Positions 16,699 to 25,194 of a stretch of DNA of 32,703 nt are shown here, one piece after another; within the stretch, counting starts at the first letter, position 1, and the number at the start of each line of letters is the position of its first letter. The notes beneath the pieces were generated by a model, which made no database searches, had not been told where the DNA came from, and saw nothing but the letters and a program-made list of their open reading frames with translations. Source of the DNA: Hydrogenophilales bacterium RIFOXYD1_FULL_62_11 (GTDB lineage: Bacteria > Pseudomonadota > Gammaproteobacteria > Burkholderiales > Thiobacillaceae); the NCBI GenBank assembly GCA_001802655.1, contig MGZO01000073.1, forward strand, positions 28,818 to 61,520, in the 5' to 3' direction. The translations under genes and the position numbers were made by a program.

Positions 16699-16728
16699 GG
16701 AGCGCATCCGCGCATCCCTTTTATTTTT
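16694..16728 (+). terminator. Likely expression platform of the glycine riboswitch
   Basis: GGGGTGGAGCGC, loop ATCC and GCGCATCCC can form a partly mismatched hairpin followed by TTTTATTTTT. Its 5' arm uses the 3' strand of the aptamer II P1 helix, so the glycine-bound form would block the terminator. The pairing is imperfect (an A-A and a T-C mismatch). Confidence 0.45.
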
Positions 16729-16738
16729 GGTCACTGTC

Positions 16739-17854
16739 ATGTCAAATCACGCAGCGTCTACTCCAGCAGCGCTCAAGCTCACACCCCTCAACGCCACCCA
16801 TCGCGGCCTGGCCGCCAAAATGGTCGATTTCGGCGGCTGGGACATGCCGGTCAATTACGGTTCGCAAATCGAGGAACACCATGCGGTGCGCAGGGGGTGC
16901 GGTCTGTTCGACGTCTCGCACATGCTGCCGCTCGATATCAAGGGCAGCAATGTCCGCGCGTTCCTGAAGCGGCTGGTCGCCAATAACGTCGATAAATTGC
17001 AGGTTTCGGGCAAGGCGCTGTATTCGTGCATGCTGAACGAAGCGGGCGGCGTGATCGATGACCTCATCATCTATTTCATGGACGAGTCCTGGTTCCGTCT
17101 GGTGGTGAATGCGGGATCGGCTGAGAAAGACCTTGCCTGGATGGAGAAAATGAACGCTGACTGGGGCATGGGACTCACCCTCACGCCACGCCGCGACCTG
17201 GCCATGATTGCGATTCAGGGTCCCAACGCGACCCAGGCATTGAACCAGGCCTTGCCGGGTGTCGATTCCATCACCGCCAATCTCAAACCCTTCAATGCCG
17301 CCGCGATGGGCGAGATGTTCATCGCGCGCACGGGCTACACCGGCGAGGACGGCTTTGAAGTGATGGTGCTGGCGAAATCCGCCCCGTTTTTCTGGCAAGC
17401 GTTGATGGAAGCCGGCGGCCAGCCGATCGGTCTGGGCGCGCGCGACACGCTGCGGCTCGAAGCGGGAATGAATCTGTATGGCCAGGATATGGACGAAACC
17501 ACTTCGCCGCTGGAGTCCGGCCTGGCGTGGACGGTGGACATGAAAGCCGAGCGCGATTTTGTCGGTCGGGCTGCGCTGGAAAAGAGCGAAATCACCAAGC
17601 AGCTGGTCGGCCTGGTCTTGCTCGACAAGGGGGTGCTGCGCGGGCATCAGAAAGTGCTGACGAAAAACGGCGATGGTGAAATCACTTCCGGATCCTTTTC
17701 GCCGACGATGGAAAAGTCCATCGCGCTGGCGCGCATTCCGCTCGGCATCGCGCCGGGCCAAGAAGTCGAAGTCGAAATCCGTGACAAAAAACTGCGCGCG
17801 AAAGTGGTGAAATACCCGTTTGTGCGCAGTGGCAAAGTGCTGATTGAAATCTGA
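16739..17854 (+). CDS. gcvT: Glycine cleavage system T protein (aminomethyltransferase)
   Basis: The protein has 371 residues. It moves the methylene group from the lipoyl arm of GcvH to tetrahydrofolate, releasing ammonia. Typical segments: [56 protein letters not shown], and [22 protein letters not shown] with the folate-site residues. The ATG at 16739 gives the normal N-terminus; the frame is open 14 codons further but only into the riboswitch platform. It is the first gene behind the glycine riboswitch. An inverted repeat lies between it and gcvH. Confidence 0.97.
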   Translation: MSNHAASTPAALKLTPLNATHRGLAAKMVDFGGWDMPVNYGSQIEEHHAVRRGCGLFDVSHMLPLDIKGSNVRAFLKRLVANNVDKLQVSGKALYSCMLNEAGGVIDDLIIYFMDESWFRLVVNAGSAEKDLAWMEKMNADWGMGLTLTPRRDLAMIAIQGPNATQALNQALPGVDSITANLKPFNAAAMGEMFIARTGYTGEDGFEVMVLAKSAPFFWQALMEAGGQPIGLGARDTLRLEAGMNLYGQDMDETTSPLESGLAWTVDMKAERDFVGRAALEKSEITKQLVGLVLLDKGVLRGHQKVLTKNGDGEITSGSFSPTMEKSIALARIPLGIAPGQEVEVEIRDKKLRAKVVKYPFVRSGKVLIEI

Positions 17855-17861
17855 TTGACCA

Positions 17862-17898
17862 GCGAAGGCGCAAACGAACAAATTTCGTGCGCCTTCGC
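17862..17898. repeat. Inverted repeat between gcvT and gcvH
   Basis: GCGAAGGCGC (17862-17871) and GCGCCTTCGC (17889-17898) are perfect complements; the inner ACGAA/TTCGT extends the stem past a 2-base bulge. There is no following T-run, so it is more likely an mRNA-stabilising or repeat element than a terminator. Confidence 0.6.
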
Positions 17899-17928
17899 CG
17901 CTGAACCCCCATTTACCAGGAGCAAACC

Positions 17929-18318
17929 ATGAACATCCCCGCAGACCTCAAATACACCCCCAGTCACGAATGGGTGCGCGTCGAAGCCGACGGCACGCTG
18001 ACCGTCGGCATCACCCATCACGCGCAGGACTTGCTGGGCGACATGGTGTTCATCGAAAACCCCGCTGCCGGTCGCGCGCTGAAAAAAGGCGAAGAGTGCG
18101 CGGTGGTCGAGTCGGTGAAAGCCGCATCCGACGTCTATGCGCCGGTTGCCGGCGAAGTCATCGCCGCCAATGGCGACGTCGAATCCAGCCCGGAAGCGAT
18201 CAACAAGGATGCGTACAGCGCCTGGATGTTCAAGCTCAAGCCGGCCAATGCAGCCGATGTCGCTGAACTGATGGATGCTGCGGCGTACCAGAAGCTGGTC
18301 GAATCGGAAGCGCATTGA
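17929..18318 (+). CDS. gcvH: Glycine cleavage system H protein
   Basis: The protein has 129 residues. It is the lipoyl carrier shuttling the aminomethyl group between the P, T and L proteins. The lipoylated lysine is K64 in [19 protein letters not shown]. The N-terminal [16 protein letters not shown] and [13 protein letters not shown] are canonical. CAGGAG precedes the ATG by 7 bases. It is cotranscribed with gcvT and separated from gcvPA by a repeat element. Confidence 0.97.
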   Translation: MNIPADLKYTPSHEWVRVEADGTLTVGITHHAQDLLGDMVFIENPAAGRALKKGEECAVVESVKAASDVYAPVAGEVIAANGDVESSPEAINKDAYSAWMFKLKPANAADVAELMDAAAYQKLVESEAH

Positions 18319-18325
18319 GGGGGCC

Positions 18326-18430
18326 GGATTCAGGGGCCAGGGATCAGGGAATGTGCGGCTTTGCCGCCAACCTGGACCGGGCACTGAGTCCCCCCCTGAA
18401 TCCTGACCCCTGAATCCTGATCCCTGACCA
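18326..18430. repeat. CAGGGATCAGG-type inverted repeat between gcvH and gcvPA
   Basis: GGATTCAGGGG (18326-18336) and AGGGATCAGGG (18339-18349) face two direct copies of CCCCTGAATCC (18393-18403 and 18407-18417) and CCTGATCCCT (18416-18425). The middle is GC-rich (TGCGGCTTTGCCGCC contains its own small stem). The whole 114-base gene gap consists of this element. Confidence 0.65.
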
Positions 18431-18432
18431 AC

Positions 18433-19809
18433 ATGCCTTTCATTCCGCATACTCCTGAAGATGTCTCCACCATGCTTGCCGCCATTGGCGCGGCCAGCAT
18501 CGAAGACCTGTTCGACGAAATTCCGCCCGCACTCAAGACCGGCAAGCTGAAGGATGTTCCAGACGGCCTGCCGGAAATGGCCGTGACGCGCTTGATGCAG
18601 GAGCGCGCATCAGCCGACGGTTTTTGGTCCAACTTCATTGGCGCAGGGGTGTACGAGCATCACATCCCGGCCGCGATCTGGCAGATCACCACGCGCGGCG
18701 AGTTTTACTCGGCCTACACGCCGTATCAGGCCGAAGCCAGCCAGGGCACGCTGCAACTGATCTACGAATACCAGACCATGATGACGCGGCTGACCGGACT
18801 CGACGTGTCGAACGCCTCGCTTTACGACGGCGCGTCGGCACTGGCCGAGGCGGTGCTGATGGCGGTGCGTGCGCATAAAACCTCGCGCCGCGTGCTGGTG
18901 CCGAAGACCGTGCATCCGATCTATCGCAAGGTGGTGCTGACCACGGTGAAGAATCAGGGCATCGAACTGGTCGAGCTCGATTACGATCCGACTACCGGCC
19001 AGACCCTGCTGCCTGCCGATCCCGGCGCATTTGCCGGGCTGGTGATTCCGCAGCCCAGTTTCTTCGGCGTGCTGGAAGACGTGCACGTGATGACTGACTG
19101 GGCGCACGCCTACGGCGCGCTGGCGATCGGTCTGGTCAACCCGACCACGCTGGCGGTGCTCGAAGCACCGGGCAAGTGGGGCACCAAAGGCGCAGACATC
19201 GCCGTGGGTGAAGGCCAGCCGCTGGGCGCGCCGATGGCTTCGGGCGGGCCGTACTTCGGGTTCATGTGCTGCCGCCAGGAATTCGTCCGGCAGATGCCGG
19301 GGCGCATCGTCGGCCGTACCGTCGATCTGGATGGCAAGCCGGGCTTTTCACTCACGCTGCAGGCGCGCGAGCAGCACATCCGCCGCTCCAAGGCCACTTC
19401 CAACATCTGCACCAACCAGGGGTTGGTGGTCACCGCCGCCACCCAATACATGGCGCTGCTGGGGCCGCAGGGTTTGGCGAAAGTCGCGTCGGCCAGCCAC
19501 GCCAACACGGTAGCGCTAGCCGACAAGCTGACGGTAATCCCCGGGGTGATGCGCGCCTTCGCTGCGCCGTATTTCCACGAAGTCGTGCTCAAGCTCACCG
19601 ACAACGCGAAAGATGTGCTGCGCGCGCTGCAGGCGCAGGGCATCCTCGGCGGACTGGATATTTCCGGCTGGTATCCCGAACTCGGGCAGGCGATTCTGGT
19701 CTGCGTTACCGAAACCAAGACCGCCGCCGACCTTGACCACTACGCGCAACAATTGGAACGTATCCTGTCCAAGCGCCGTGAAGCGCCGCCGTGCGCGTAT
19801 AAAAACTGA
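18433..19809 (+). CDS. gcvPA: Glycine dehydrogenase (decarboxylating), subunit 1
   Basis: The protein has 458 residues. It is the alpha half of the split P protein, which decarboxylates glycine with pyridoxal phosphate and passes the aminomethyl group to GcvH. The sequence shows the expected opening ([19 protein letters not shown]) and conserved stretches [51 protein letters not shown] and [12 protein letters not shown]. This half lacks the PLP lysine, which is in GcvPB. Its partner lies not next door but 946 bases further, after a DUF3144 gene and tpx. Confidence 0.96.
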   Translation: MPFIPHTPEDVSTMLAAIGAASIEDLFDEIPPALKTGKLKDVPDGLPEMAVTRLMQERASADGFWSNFIGAGVYEHHIPAAIWQITTRGEFYSAYTPYQAEASQGTLQLIYEYQTMMTRLTGLDVSNASLYDGASALAEAVLMAVRAHKTSRRVLVPKTVHPIYRKVVLTTVKNQGIELVELDYDPTTGQTLLPADPGAFAGLVIPQPSFFGVLEDVHVMTDWAHAYGALAIGLVNPTTLAVLEAPGKWGTKGADIAVGEGQPLGAPMASGGPYFGFMCCRQEFVRQMPGRIVGRTVDLDGKPGFSLTLQAREQHIRRSKATSNICTNQGLVVTAATQYMALLGPQGLAKVASASHANTVALADKLTVIPGVMRAFAAPYFHEVVLKLTDNAKDVLRALQAQGILGGLDISGWYPELGQAILVCVTETKTAADLDHYAQQLERILSKRREAPPCAYKN

Positions 19810-19819
19810 TCGGACAATC

Positions 19820-20104
19820 ATGAGCGACATGCCGCAAGACAAGGAATTCTACGAACTCGCCGACGCGCACATCGCGCTGTGCAACACCCATATGGGCAAA
19901 ATCAAGCCGGCCAGGGTGAGCGCGGCCATGCTGTTCGCCGCGGCGCGCTTCAATGCTTTCGTGATCTACGCCAGCAGCGAGAACAAGGCGCAGTTCCTGC
20001 TCGAGAAAGAAGCGGCGATCGGCTACTTCATGCAGGAATATGAAAAATATCTGCGCGAGAATGTCGACGAGCATTTGTCGCGATACGAAGACCCCGCGGG
20101 CTGA
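19820..20104 (+). CDS. DUF3144 family small protein
   Basis: The protein has 94 residues and is predicted to be helical and cytosolic. EFYELADAHIALCNTHM, then VSAAMLFAAARFNAFVIYAS and FLLEKEAAIGYFMQEYEKYLREN match what I recall of DUF3144, a family without assigned function. There is no signal peptide or metal motif. The ATG at 19820 is 10 bases after gcvPA and the next gene, tpx, follows after 54 bases, so it is part of the glycine-cleavage operon. Confidence 0.85.
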   Translation: MSDMPQDKEFYELADAHIALCNTHMGKIKPARVSAAMLFAAARFNAFVIYASSENKAQFLLEKEAAIGYFMQEYEKYLRENVDEHLSRYEDPAG

Positions 20105-20158
20105 TTGCCAGACTGATCGACCCCGCATCCCTACGTTTGTTTATTCAGGAGAAACATC

Positions 20159-20650
20159 ATGGCAGTGACCCTAGGCGGCAACCCCATCGACGTATCCGGC
20201 AACTTTCCCAAAGTCGGCGACACCGCGGCGGACTTCAAATTGGTCAGCGGCGATCTGTCCGATGTCTCGCTGGCGGATTTCGCCGGCAAGAAAAAGCTGT
20301 TGAACATCGTGCCGAGCCTGGATACCGGCGTCTGCGCGACCTCGACCAAAAAATTCAATGATGCCGCGTTGAATGGCGCCGTGCTGATGGTGATTTCGGC
20401 CGACCTGCCGTTTGCGCAAGGCCGCTTCTGCTCTGCCGAAGGCACCCAGAACGCGGTGACGTTGTCGACCATGCGTGGCGCGGAGTTCAAGCGCAACTAC
20501 GGCGTCGACATCACCTCCGGCCCGCTGGCTGGCGTGACTGCACGCGCCGTGGTGGTGCTGGATGAAAACAACAAGGTACTGCACGCTGAACTGGTTCCCG
20601 AGATCAAGCAGGAGCCGGACTACGATGCGGCGCTGGCAGTTTTGAAGTAA
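20159..20650 (+). CDS. tpx: Thiol peroxidase (Tpx, atypical 2-Cys peroxiredoxin)
   Basis: The protein has 163 residues. It reduces hydrogen and alkyl peroxides, recycled by thioredoxin. The peroxidatic cysteine is C59 in [16 protein letters not shown] and the resolving cysteine C91 in [11 protein letters not shown], the exact Tpx pattern. CAGGAG lies 8 bases before the ATG. It stands between gcvPA and gcvPB in the same direction. A long hairpin element follows its stop codon. Confidence 0.97.
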   Translation: MAVTLGGNPIDVSGNFPKVGDTAADFKLVSGDLSDVSLADFAGKKKLLNIVPSLDTGVCATSTKKFNDAALNGAVLMVISADLPFAQGRFCSAEGTQNAVTLSTMRGAEFKRNYGVDITSGPLAGVTARAVVVLDENNKVLHAELVPEIKQEPDYDAALAVLK

Positions 20651-20657
20651 TTTTTCG

Positions 20658-20739
20658 TCCGCGAAGTTCGCGAAGAAGCGCGAAAAAAGCCAGAAACATT
20701 TTCTCGGCTTTTTGGCTTTTACTTCGCGAACTTCGCGGA
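20658..20739. repeat. 82-base long hairpin element between tpx and gcvPB
   Basis: An 18-bp perfect inverted repeat (TCCGCGAAGTTCGCGAAG at 20658-20675 and its complement at 20722-20739) encloses a second stem, AAAAAGCC-AGAAA (20684-20696) with TTTCT-C-GGCTTTTT (20700-20713). Each outer arm is itself partly palindromic (TTCGCGAA). It fills the 105-base gap. A degenerate relative appears at 25161-25180. Confidence 0.75.
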
Positions 20740-20755
20740 TAACAAGGTTTTCACC

Positions 20756-22225
20756 ATGCTGATATTTGACCATTCCCGCCCCGGCCGCACAGCCACCTCG
20801 CAACTTCCCGCCGCCGGCGGCAGCCTCGACGATCTCCCAGCTGCGCTGCGCCGCAAGGCTGCGCCTGCGCTGCCGGAGGTCTCCGAGCTCGACGTGGTGC
20901 GCCATTACACGCGATTGAGCCAGAAGAACTTCTCGATCGACACCCAGTTCTACCCGCTCGGTTCGTGCACCATGAAGTACAACCCGCGCGCGTGCAATTC
21001 GCTGGCGATGCTGCCGCAGTTTCTGGCGCGCCATCCGGCCAGCCCGGACGAGACGGGCCAGGGCTTCCTTGCCAGCATGTTCGAGCTGCAGGAAATGCTG
21101 AAGGACGTCACCGGCATGGCGGGCGTATCGATGGCGCCGATGGCCGGCGCGCACGGCGAGTTCGCCGGGGTGGCGATGATCCGCGCCTACCACGACGCGC
21201 GGGGCGACACGGCGCGGCGCGAGATCATCGTGCCAGATGCGGCGCACGGCACCAATCCGGCCACTGCGACGATGTGCGGTTACACGGTGAAGGAAATCCC
21301 CACCGATTCCACCGGCGCAGTCAACCTGGAGGCGCTGCGCGCCGCCGTCGGCCCGCAGACTGCCGGGCTGATGCTGACCAACCCGTCGACGCTGGGTGTG
21401 TTCGAAAAAACCATTACCGACATCCAGAAGATCGTCCACGATGCCGGTGGCCTGCTGTATTACGATGGCGCCAACCTCAACGCCATCCTCGGCAAGGTGC
21501 GCCCGGGCGACATGGGCTTCGACGTCATCCACATGAACCTGCACAAGACCTTTTCCACCCCGCACGGCGGCGGCGGCCCGGGCGCGGGTCCGGTTGGCGT
21601 GTCGCAGCGGCTGCTGCCGTTCATGCCGATTCCGCTGGTGCTGAACGACAACGGGCTGTATCGCCTGGCGACCGAAACCGACCTGCCGCAATCGATCGGC
21701 CGCTTGTCGGCCAACATGGGCAACGCCGGCGTGCTGATGCGTGCCTATGTTTACGCGCGCCTGCTCGGCGGCGAAGGCATGCACCGTGTTGCCGAGTACG
21801 CCACGCTCAACGCCAATTACCTGATGGCGAAACTGCGCGAAGCCGGATTCGACCTGGCTTTTCCCGAGCGCCGCGCCAGCCATGAATTCATCGTCACGCT
21901 CAAAAAGCTCAAGGATGTCACCGGCGTGTCGGCGATGGACTTCGCCAAGCGCCTGCTTGACTACGGCTATCATGCACCGACCACCTACTTTCCGATGCTG
22001 GTGCCGGAGTGCCTGTTGATCGAGCCAACCGAGACCGAAAGCCGCGAAACGCTGGATGGTTTTGTCGAGGCGATGAAAACCATCAAGCACGAAGCTGAAA
22101 CCAACCCCGAACTGGTGAAGGGCGCGCCCTACAGCCTGCCGGTGCGACGGCTTGATGATGTCAAGGCAGCGCGCGAGCTCGACCTTGCGTACCCCGTTGC
22201 GGAATCGATGCCTCCCAGGGTATGA
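20756..22225 (+). CDS. gcvPB: Glycine dehydrogenase (decarboxylating), subunit 2
   Basis: The protein has 489 residues. It is the PLP-binding half of the split P protein. The Schiff-base lysine is K264 in [24 protein letters not shown]. Other conserved stretches are [44 protein letters not shown] and [17 protein letters not shown]. The start at 20756 follows the repeat element. It overlaps dgkA by 4 bases (ATGA), which shows cotranscription. Confidence 0.97.
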   Translation: MLIFDHSRPGRTATSQLPAAGGSLDDLPAALRRKAAPALPEVSELDVVRHYTRLSQKNFSIDTQFYPLGSCTMKYNPRACNSLAMLPQFLARHPASPDETGQGFLASMFELQEMLKDVTGMAGVSMAPMAGAHGEFAGVAMIRAYHDARGDTARREIIVPDAAHGTNPATATMCGYTVKEIPTDSTGAVNLEALRAAVGPQTAGLMLTNPSTLGVFEKTITDIQKIVHDAGGLLYYDGANLNAILGKVRPGDMGFDVIHMNLHKTFSTPHGGGGPGAGPVGVSQRLLPFMPIPLVLNDNGLYRLATETDLPQSIGRLSANMGNAGVLMRAYVYARLLGGEGMHRVAEYATLNANYLMAKLREAGFDLAFPERRASHEFIVTLKKLKDVTGVSAMDFAKRLLDYGYHAPTTYFPMLVPECLLIEPTETESRETLDGFVEAMKTIKHEAETNPELVKGAPYSLPVRRLDDVKAARELDLAYPVAESMPPRV

Positions 22226-22599
22226 GCGAACCGGTTAGCCCATACAAGGGTAAAACGGGTCTACGGCGTTTGTTCAATGCCGTCGGCTACACCTGGGATG
22301 GCCTGCGTGCGGCTTTCCGGCACGAGGATGCCTTCCGCCAGGAAGTGTTTCTGGCGCTGCTGCTGATTCCGCTGGCGGTCTATCTGGGCAAAAGCGGGGT
22401 TGAGCGTGCACTGATGATTGCCGCCGTGCTGGGCGTGCTGATGGTTGAATTGCTCAACTCGGCCGTCGAAGCGGCGGTGGACCGTATTTCGCTGGAACAC
22501 CATTTGCTGATCAAGCGCGCCAAGGACATGGGCAGCGCAGCGGTGATGATCGCGCTGGTCAATGTTGTGGCGGTGTGGGGGCTGGTTTTGTTGGGGTAA
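22222..22599 (+). CDS. dgkA: Diacylglycerol kinase (prokaryotic type)
   Basis: The protein has 125 residues. This small inner-membrane kinase phosphorylates diacylglycerol to phosphatidate. Three hydrophobic segments are visible ([57 protein letters not shown]). The signature is [15 protein letters not shown] followed by [14 protein letters not shown]. The start overlaps the gcvPB stop by 4 bases. Metabolic linkage to glycine cleavage is not obvious; it may simply use the operon's promoter. Confidence 0.95.
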   Translation: MSEPVSPYKGKTGLRRLFNAVGYTWDGLRAAFRHEDAFRQEVFLALLLIPLAVYLGKSGVERALMIAAVLGVLMVELLNSAVEAAVDRISLEHHLLIKRAKDMGSAAVMIALVNVVAVWGLVLLG

Positions 22600-22675
22600 A
22601 CTCAAGCACGATCAAACAAAAATAATGCCAATATGCAGATACTTCCTCAAGTTGCAGGCTTTCTTGCCGGAATAG

Positions 22676-24220
22676 ATGCGTGTCGTCTATTTCCGTGATC
22701 GTGTGAATTTCAAATCCGTTTGTTTCCTGCTGAGCCTGTGCCACGCTGGCTCCGCCACCGCCCTCGGGTTGGGGGATGTCAGCGTGCGCTCGCACTTGGG
22801 GCAGCCGCTGCATGCTGTCGTCCCGCTGATCGGCATGACGTCCGCGATTACAACCGATTGCCTCAGCCTTGCGGGCAGCCCGGGCGGCATTGCGCCGCTG
22901 CCGCCAGCCAGACTGAGCATCGAGCAGGTTGGCGACCAGTCGCTGTTGCATATCCGCACCACGCAAAGCGTAAACGATCCGGTGACGCAGTTTGTGCTGG
23001 TCTCTGACTGCGAGGCCCATTTACAGCGCGAATATGCGGTGTTGCTCGATCCGCCAGAAGGGATCGAAATGTCGAGCGGACGCATCGTCACCGATGCCGA
23101 GGCGCAGCAAGCCTTGACCGGGCAGGAGACAGCGATCGCACCGGCTGAGCCTGTGCGCAGCCGTCCGGTTCGGGTCAAGCCTGAGACGCCGCCGGCCGCT
23201 GCCCGTGCGAATGCAATGCGTTCGCCTGCCTCTGCGGCTAAAGCGCGGCAATCCACTGCGCAACCGAAACCACGCCTGGTGTTGTCGGGCAAGCGCGGCA
23301 GCGTGGGATCACCCCTGGCGTTGCGCCTCGATACCACCCTGTCTACGCCGGGACAGCGCCGTGCCGAGGCAGTGATGAATCCCACCGATCTGTCGGACGA
23401 AAATACGGCACTCAACCACCGGATTGCATATCTGGAAACCCAGCTGCTGGCCCTGCAACAACGCAACGCCAGTCTGGATCGTTCACGCACAGCGACACCG
23501 GTCGCAGTTGTCCCGCCGCCGGAACCCTCCTCGCAGTGGCTCCTGTATCTGCTGCTGGCGGGCGTTCTGACGGGTGTGGGCGCACTGGTAGTGGGCTGGC
23601 GTCGCCGCAGCGGCGGACGTTCCTCTTCGGTCATGCGCATCGGTGAATCCTGGGACCAGCCGGAAGCGGCCTCCACGGATCAAGCTTTCGGACCGGATAC
23701 GGTGCCCCTGGCGCCTGCTCCGCTGCGGATGGCGGAAATTGCCGCGCCACCCGGCGATGACGGCACCGAGCTTAAAGAAGACATTCTGGATCAGGCCGAG
23801 GTCTTCATGGCCCACGGCCACGGCGAGCTGGCGATCCATTTGCTGCAGGAGCACTTGCGCGATGCGCCGGCCGAATCGCCGGTGCCCTGGCTGCTGCTGC
23901 TCGACTTGTTGCACCGCGCGGGTGATACCGCGGGCTATGTTGCTGCCAGCACGGAATGTCGGCGTTATTTCAACGTCAACCTTGATGGGCGCGCTTTTTT
24001 CAGCGAGGGCGACGATGGCCAGGGGCTGGAGGCCTACCCCCATTTGCTGGAGCAAATGGTGAAAGTGTGGAACACACCCGATATCGCGGCCTTCTTTGAA
24101 GATCTGGTGTTTGACCACCGTGGCGGCACCCGGATCGGCTTTGAGCCCGGCGCCTATCGCGACATCCTGCTGTTGCGCAGCATTTCACACGATGTCGCGC
24201 AGGTGCAGCAAGCGGCCTGA
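22676..24220 (+). CDS. FimV N-terminal domain-like protein
   Basis: The protein has 514 residues. After a hydrophobic N-terminus (VCFLLSLCHAGSATA) comes ALGLGDVSVRSHLGQPLHAVVPLIG, the hallmark of the FimV N-terminal domain. A Pro/Ala/Arg-rich linker (about 150-240), a short coiled-coil (NHRIAYLETQLLALQQRN), one membrane span (WLLYLLLAGVLTGVGALVVGW, about 285-305) and a helical C-terminal region (LDQAEVFMAHGHGELAIHLLQEHL, TPR-like) follow. FimV organises polar type IV pilus and signalling complexes in gammaproteobacteria. A LysM motif, common in FimV, was not seen, and this protein is shorter, so it may be a FimV-like paralogue. The ribosome-binding site is weak. Confidence 0.75.
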   Translation: MRVVYFRDRVNFKSVCFLLSLCHAGSATALGLGDVSVRSHLGQPLHAVVPLIGMTSAITTDCLSLAGSPGGIAPLPPARLSIEQVGDQSLLHIRTTQSVNDPVTQFVLVSDCEAHLQREYAVLLDPPEGIEMSSGRIVTDAEAQQALTGQETAIAPAEPVRSRPVRVKPETPPAAARANAMRSPASAAKARQSTAQPKPRLVLSGKRGSVGSPLALRLDTTLSTPGQRRAEAVMNPTDLSDENTALNHRIAYLETQLLALQQRNASLDRSRTATPVAVVPPPEPSSQWLLYLLLAGVLTGVGALVVGWRRRSGGRSSSVMRIGESWDQPEAASTDQAFGPDTVPLAPAPLRMAEIAAPPGDDGTELKEDILDQAEVFMAHGHGELAIHLLQEHLRDAPAESPVPWLLLLDLLHRAGDTAGYVAASTECRRYFNVNLDGRAFFSEGDDGQGLEAYPHLLEQMVKVWNTPDIAAFFEDLVFDHRGGTRIGFEPGAYRDILLLRSISHDVAQVQQAA

Positions 24221-24522
24221 AGCAGCGGTTTGTCTGGCTAGCCGCATGGGTGGCCAGCAAACGCACCCGCATCACGCATGCCCCCGCAAGCCCGGGGCTT
24301 CGACAAGATGCAGTTCGACAGGGTGAGGCGCTGATTGTCTGGTGCAGGGAGGCTGCCCGGATGAGGTGATCGCGAGCGGCAGCGCCCCCTACCACGTGCG
24401 TTTTCTGGATACCCCGCAAACCTCGATCGTTGACCAGCCTGCAGGTTCGATACTGACGCTGGATGTGGAGCGCCGCGGCGGCCGGATGATCATTGTCGAC
24501 GTGCATTGAACGCGTTCCAGCA
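24221..24522. other. Non-genic stretch between FimV-like gene and glycosylase gene
   Basis: The stretch separates two convergent genes. It contains GC-rich partial inverted repeats (TGGCTAGCC...GGTGGCCA near 24236-24261), a TTCGACAAG...TTCGACAGG near-repeat (24299-24322) resembling common dispersed bacterial repeats, and the short frame described at 24342-24509. There is no T-rich intrinsic terminator. Confidence 0.5.
24342..24509 (+). pseudogene. Short unrecognised frame, possible gene remnant
   Basis: Fifty-five codons from GTG to TGA (the frame is open from 24327) encode a peptide with protein-like makeup (PYHVRFLDTPQTSIVDQ, then GSILTLDVERRGGRMIIVDV) and G/C-biased third positions like the real genes around it. 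No ATG or ribosome-binding site precedes it. It looks like the C-terminal beta-rich end of a larger protein whose front is gone. I do not recognise the family. Confidence 0.3.
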
Positions 24523-25149
24523 TCAGTACTGCACCACGACCGGGTCGAGGCTGCGCCATAGATACCATGTGGCAACGGTACGCCAGGGCGCGTGGCGCTC
24601 GCCGTGCTGAACCAGTTTTTTCGGGGTGGGCCGTTCGCCATCGAAATAGAGCAGTGCGACAGCCTTTTGCAGGCCAATGTCATCCAGCGGCCACACATCC
24701 GGGCGGCGCAGGCTGAATATCAGGAACATTTCGGCAGTCCAGCGGCCGATGCCGCGCACGCCGGTGAGTTCGGCGATCACCGCCTCATCTGTCATCGCTT
24801 CCCAGCGCATGGGTTCAACCCGGCCATCGACGAAATGCCCGGCCAGATCACGCAGGTATTCTGCCTTGCGGCGCGACAGGCCGCAGGCGGCCAGTGCGTC
24901 CAGCTTCAGGGTGGCAATGTGTTCGGGATGCAGGGTTTGCGCGTAGCCGGCGAAACGCGCCCACACGCTGTCGGCGGCTTTGACCGAGATTTGCTGGCCA
25001 ACGATGGCGCGCGCCAGGGTCTGGAACGGATCGCCGCGATTGGCGAGGATGGCGTCAGGGTAGCGCTCGATGAGTGCGGCCATCACTGGGTCGGCGGCAG
25101 CCAGTTCGGCGCAGGCGGTGGGCCAGTAGGCGGGCGGGCGCTTGTTCAT
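24523..25149 (-). CDS. DNA-3-methyladenine glycosylase, HhH-GPD family
   Basis: The protein has 208 residues. It removes alkylated bases to start base-excision repair. The helix-hairpin-helix motif LTGVRGIGRWTAEMFLIF is followed by the catalytic aspartate in DVWPLDDIGL (GPD-type loop). TLARAIVGQQISVKAADSVWARF is the typical first helix pair. It corresponds to the catalytic part of AlkA and lacks AlkA's N-terminal domain, closer to yeast Mag1-type enzymes. It ends the minus-strand housekeeping block, 45 bases downstream of rng. Confidence 0.88.
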   Translation of the reverse strand: MNKRPPAYWPTACAELAAADPVMAALIERYPDAILANRGDPFQTLARAIVGQQISVKAADSVWARFAGYAQTLHPEHIATLKLDALAACGLSRRKAEYLRDLAGHFVDGRVEPMRWEAMTDEAVIAELTGVRGIGRWTAEMFLIFSLRRPDVWPLDDIGLQKAVALLYFDGERPTPKKLVQHGERHAPWRTVATWYLWRSLDPVVVQY

Positions 25150-25160
25150 GCAAAACCTTT

Positions 25161-25180
25161 TATCTGCGAAGTACGCGGAT
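25161..25180. repeat. Degenerate relative of the tpx-gcvPB hairpin repeat
   Basis: TATCTGCGAAGTACGCGGAT resembles one arm of the 20658-20739 element (TCCGCGAAGTTCGCGAAG) and is itself an imperfect palindrome (ATC-GCG/CGC-GAT). It fills much of the 45-base gap between rng and the glycosylase gene. Confidence 0.4.
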
Positions 25181-25194
25181 CAAGCCTTCCCGAC

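Noticed and set aside
14471-18430. CRISPR-like reading of the repeated units between genes
   Set aside because: The units are inverted rather than regularly spaced direct repeats, there are no spacers and no cas genes.
20171-22090. 639-codon antisense frame opposite tpx and gcvPB
   Set aside because: It is a shadow of strongly conserved genes in high-GC DNA. It is rich in His, Arg, Gly and Gln with no domain, and crosses the long hairpin element.
24299-24322. Insertion-sequence end suggested by TTCGACAAG/TTCGACAGG
   Set aside because: No transposase, terminal inverted repeats or target duplication is present; it is only a short near-repeat.
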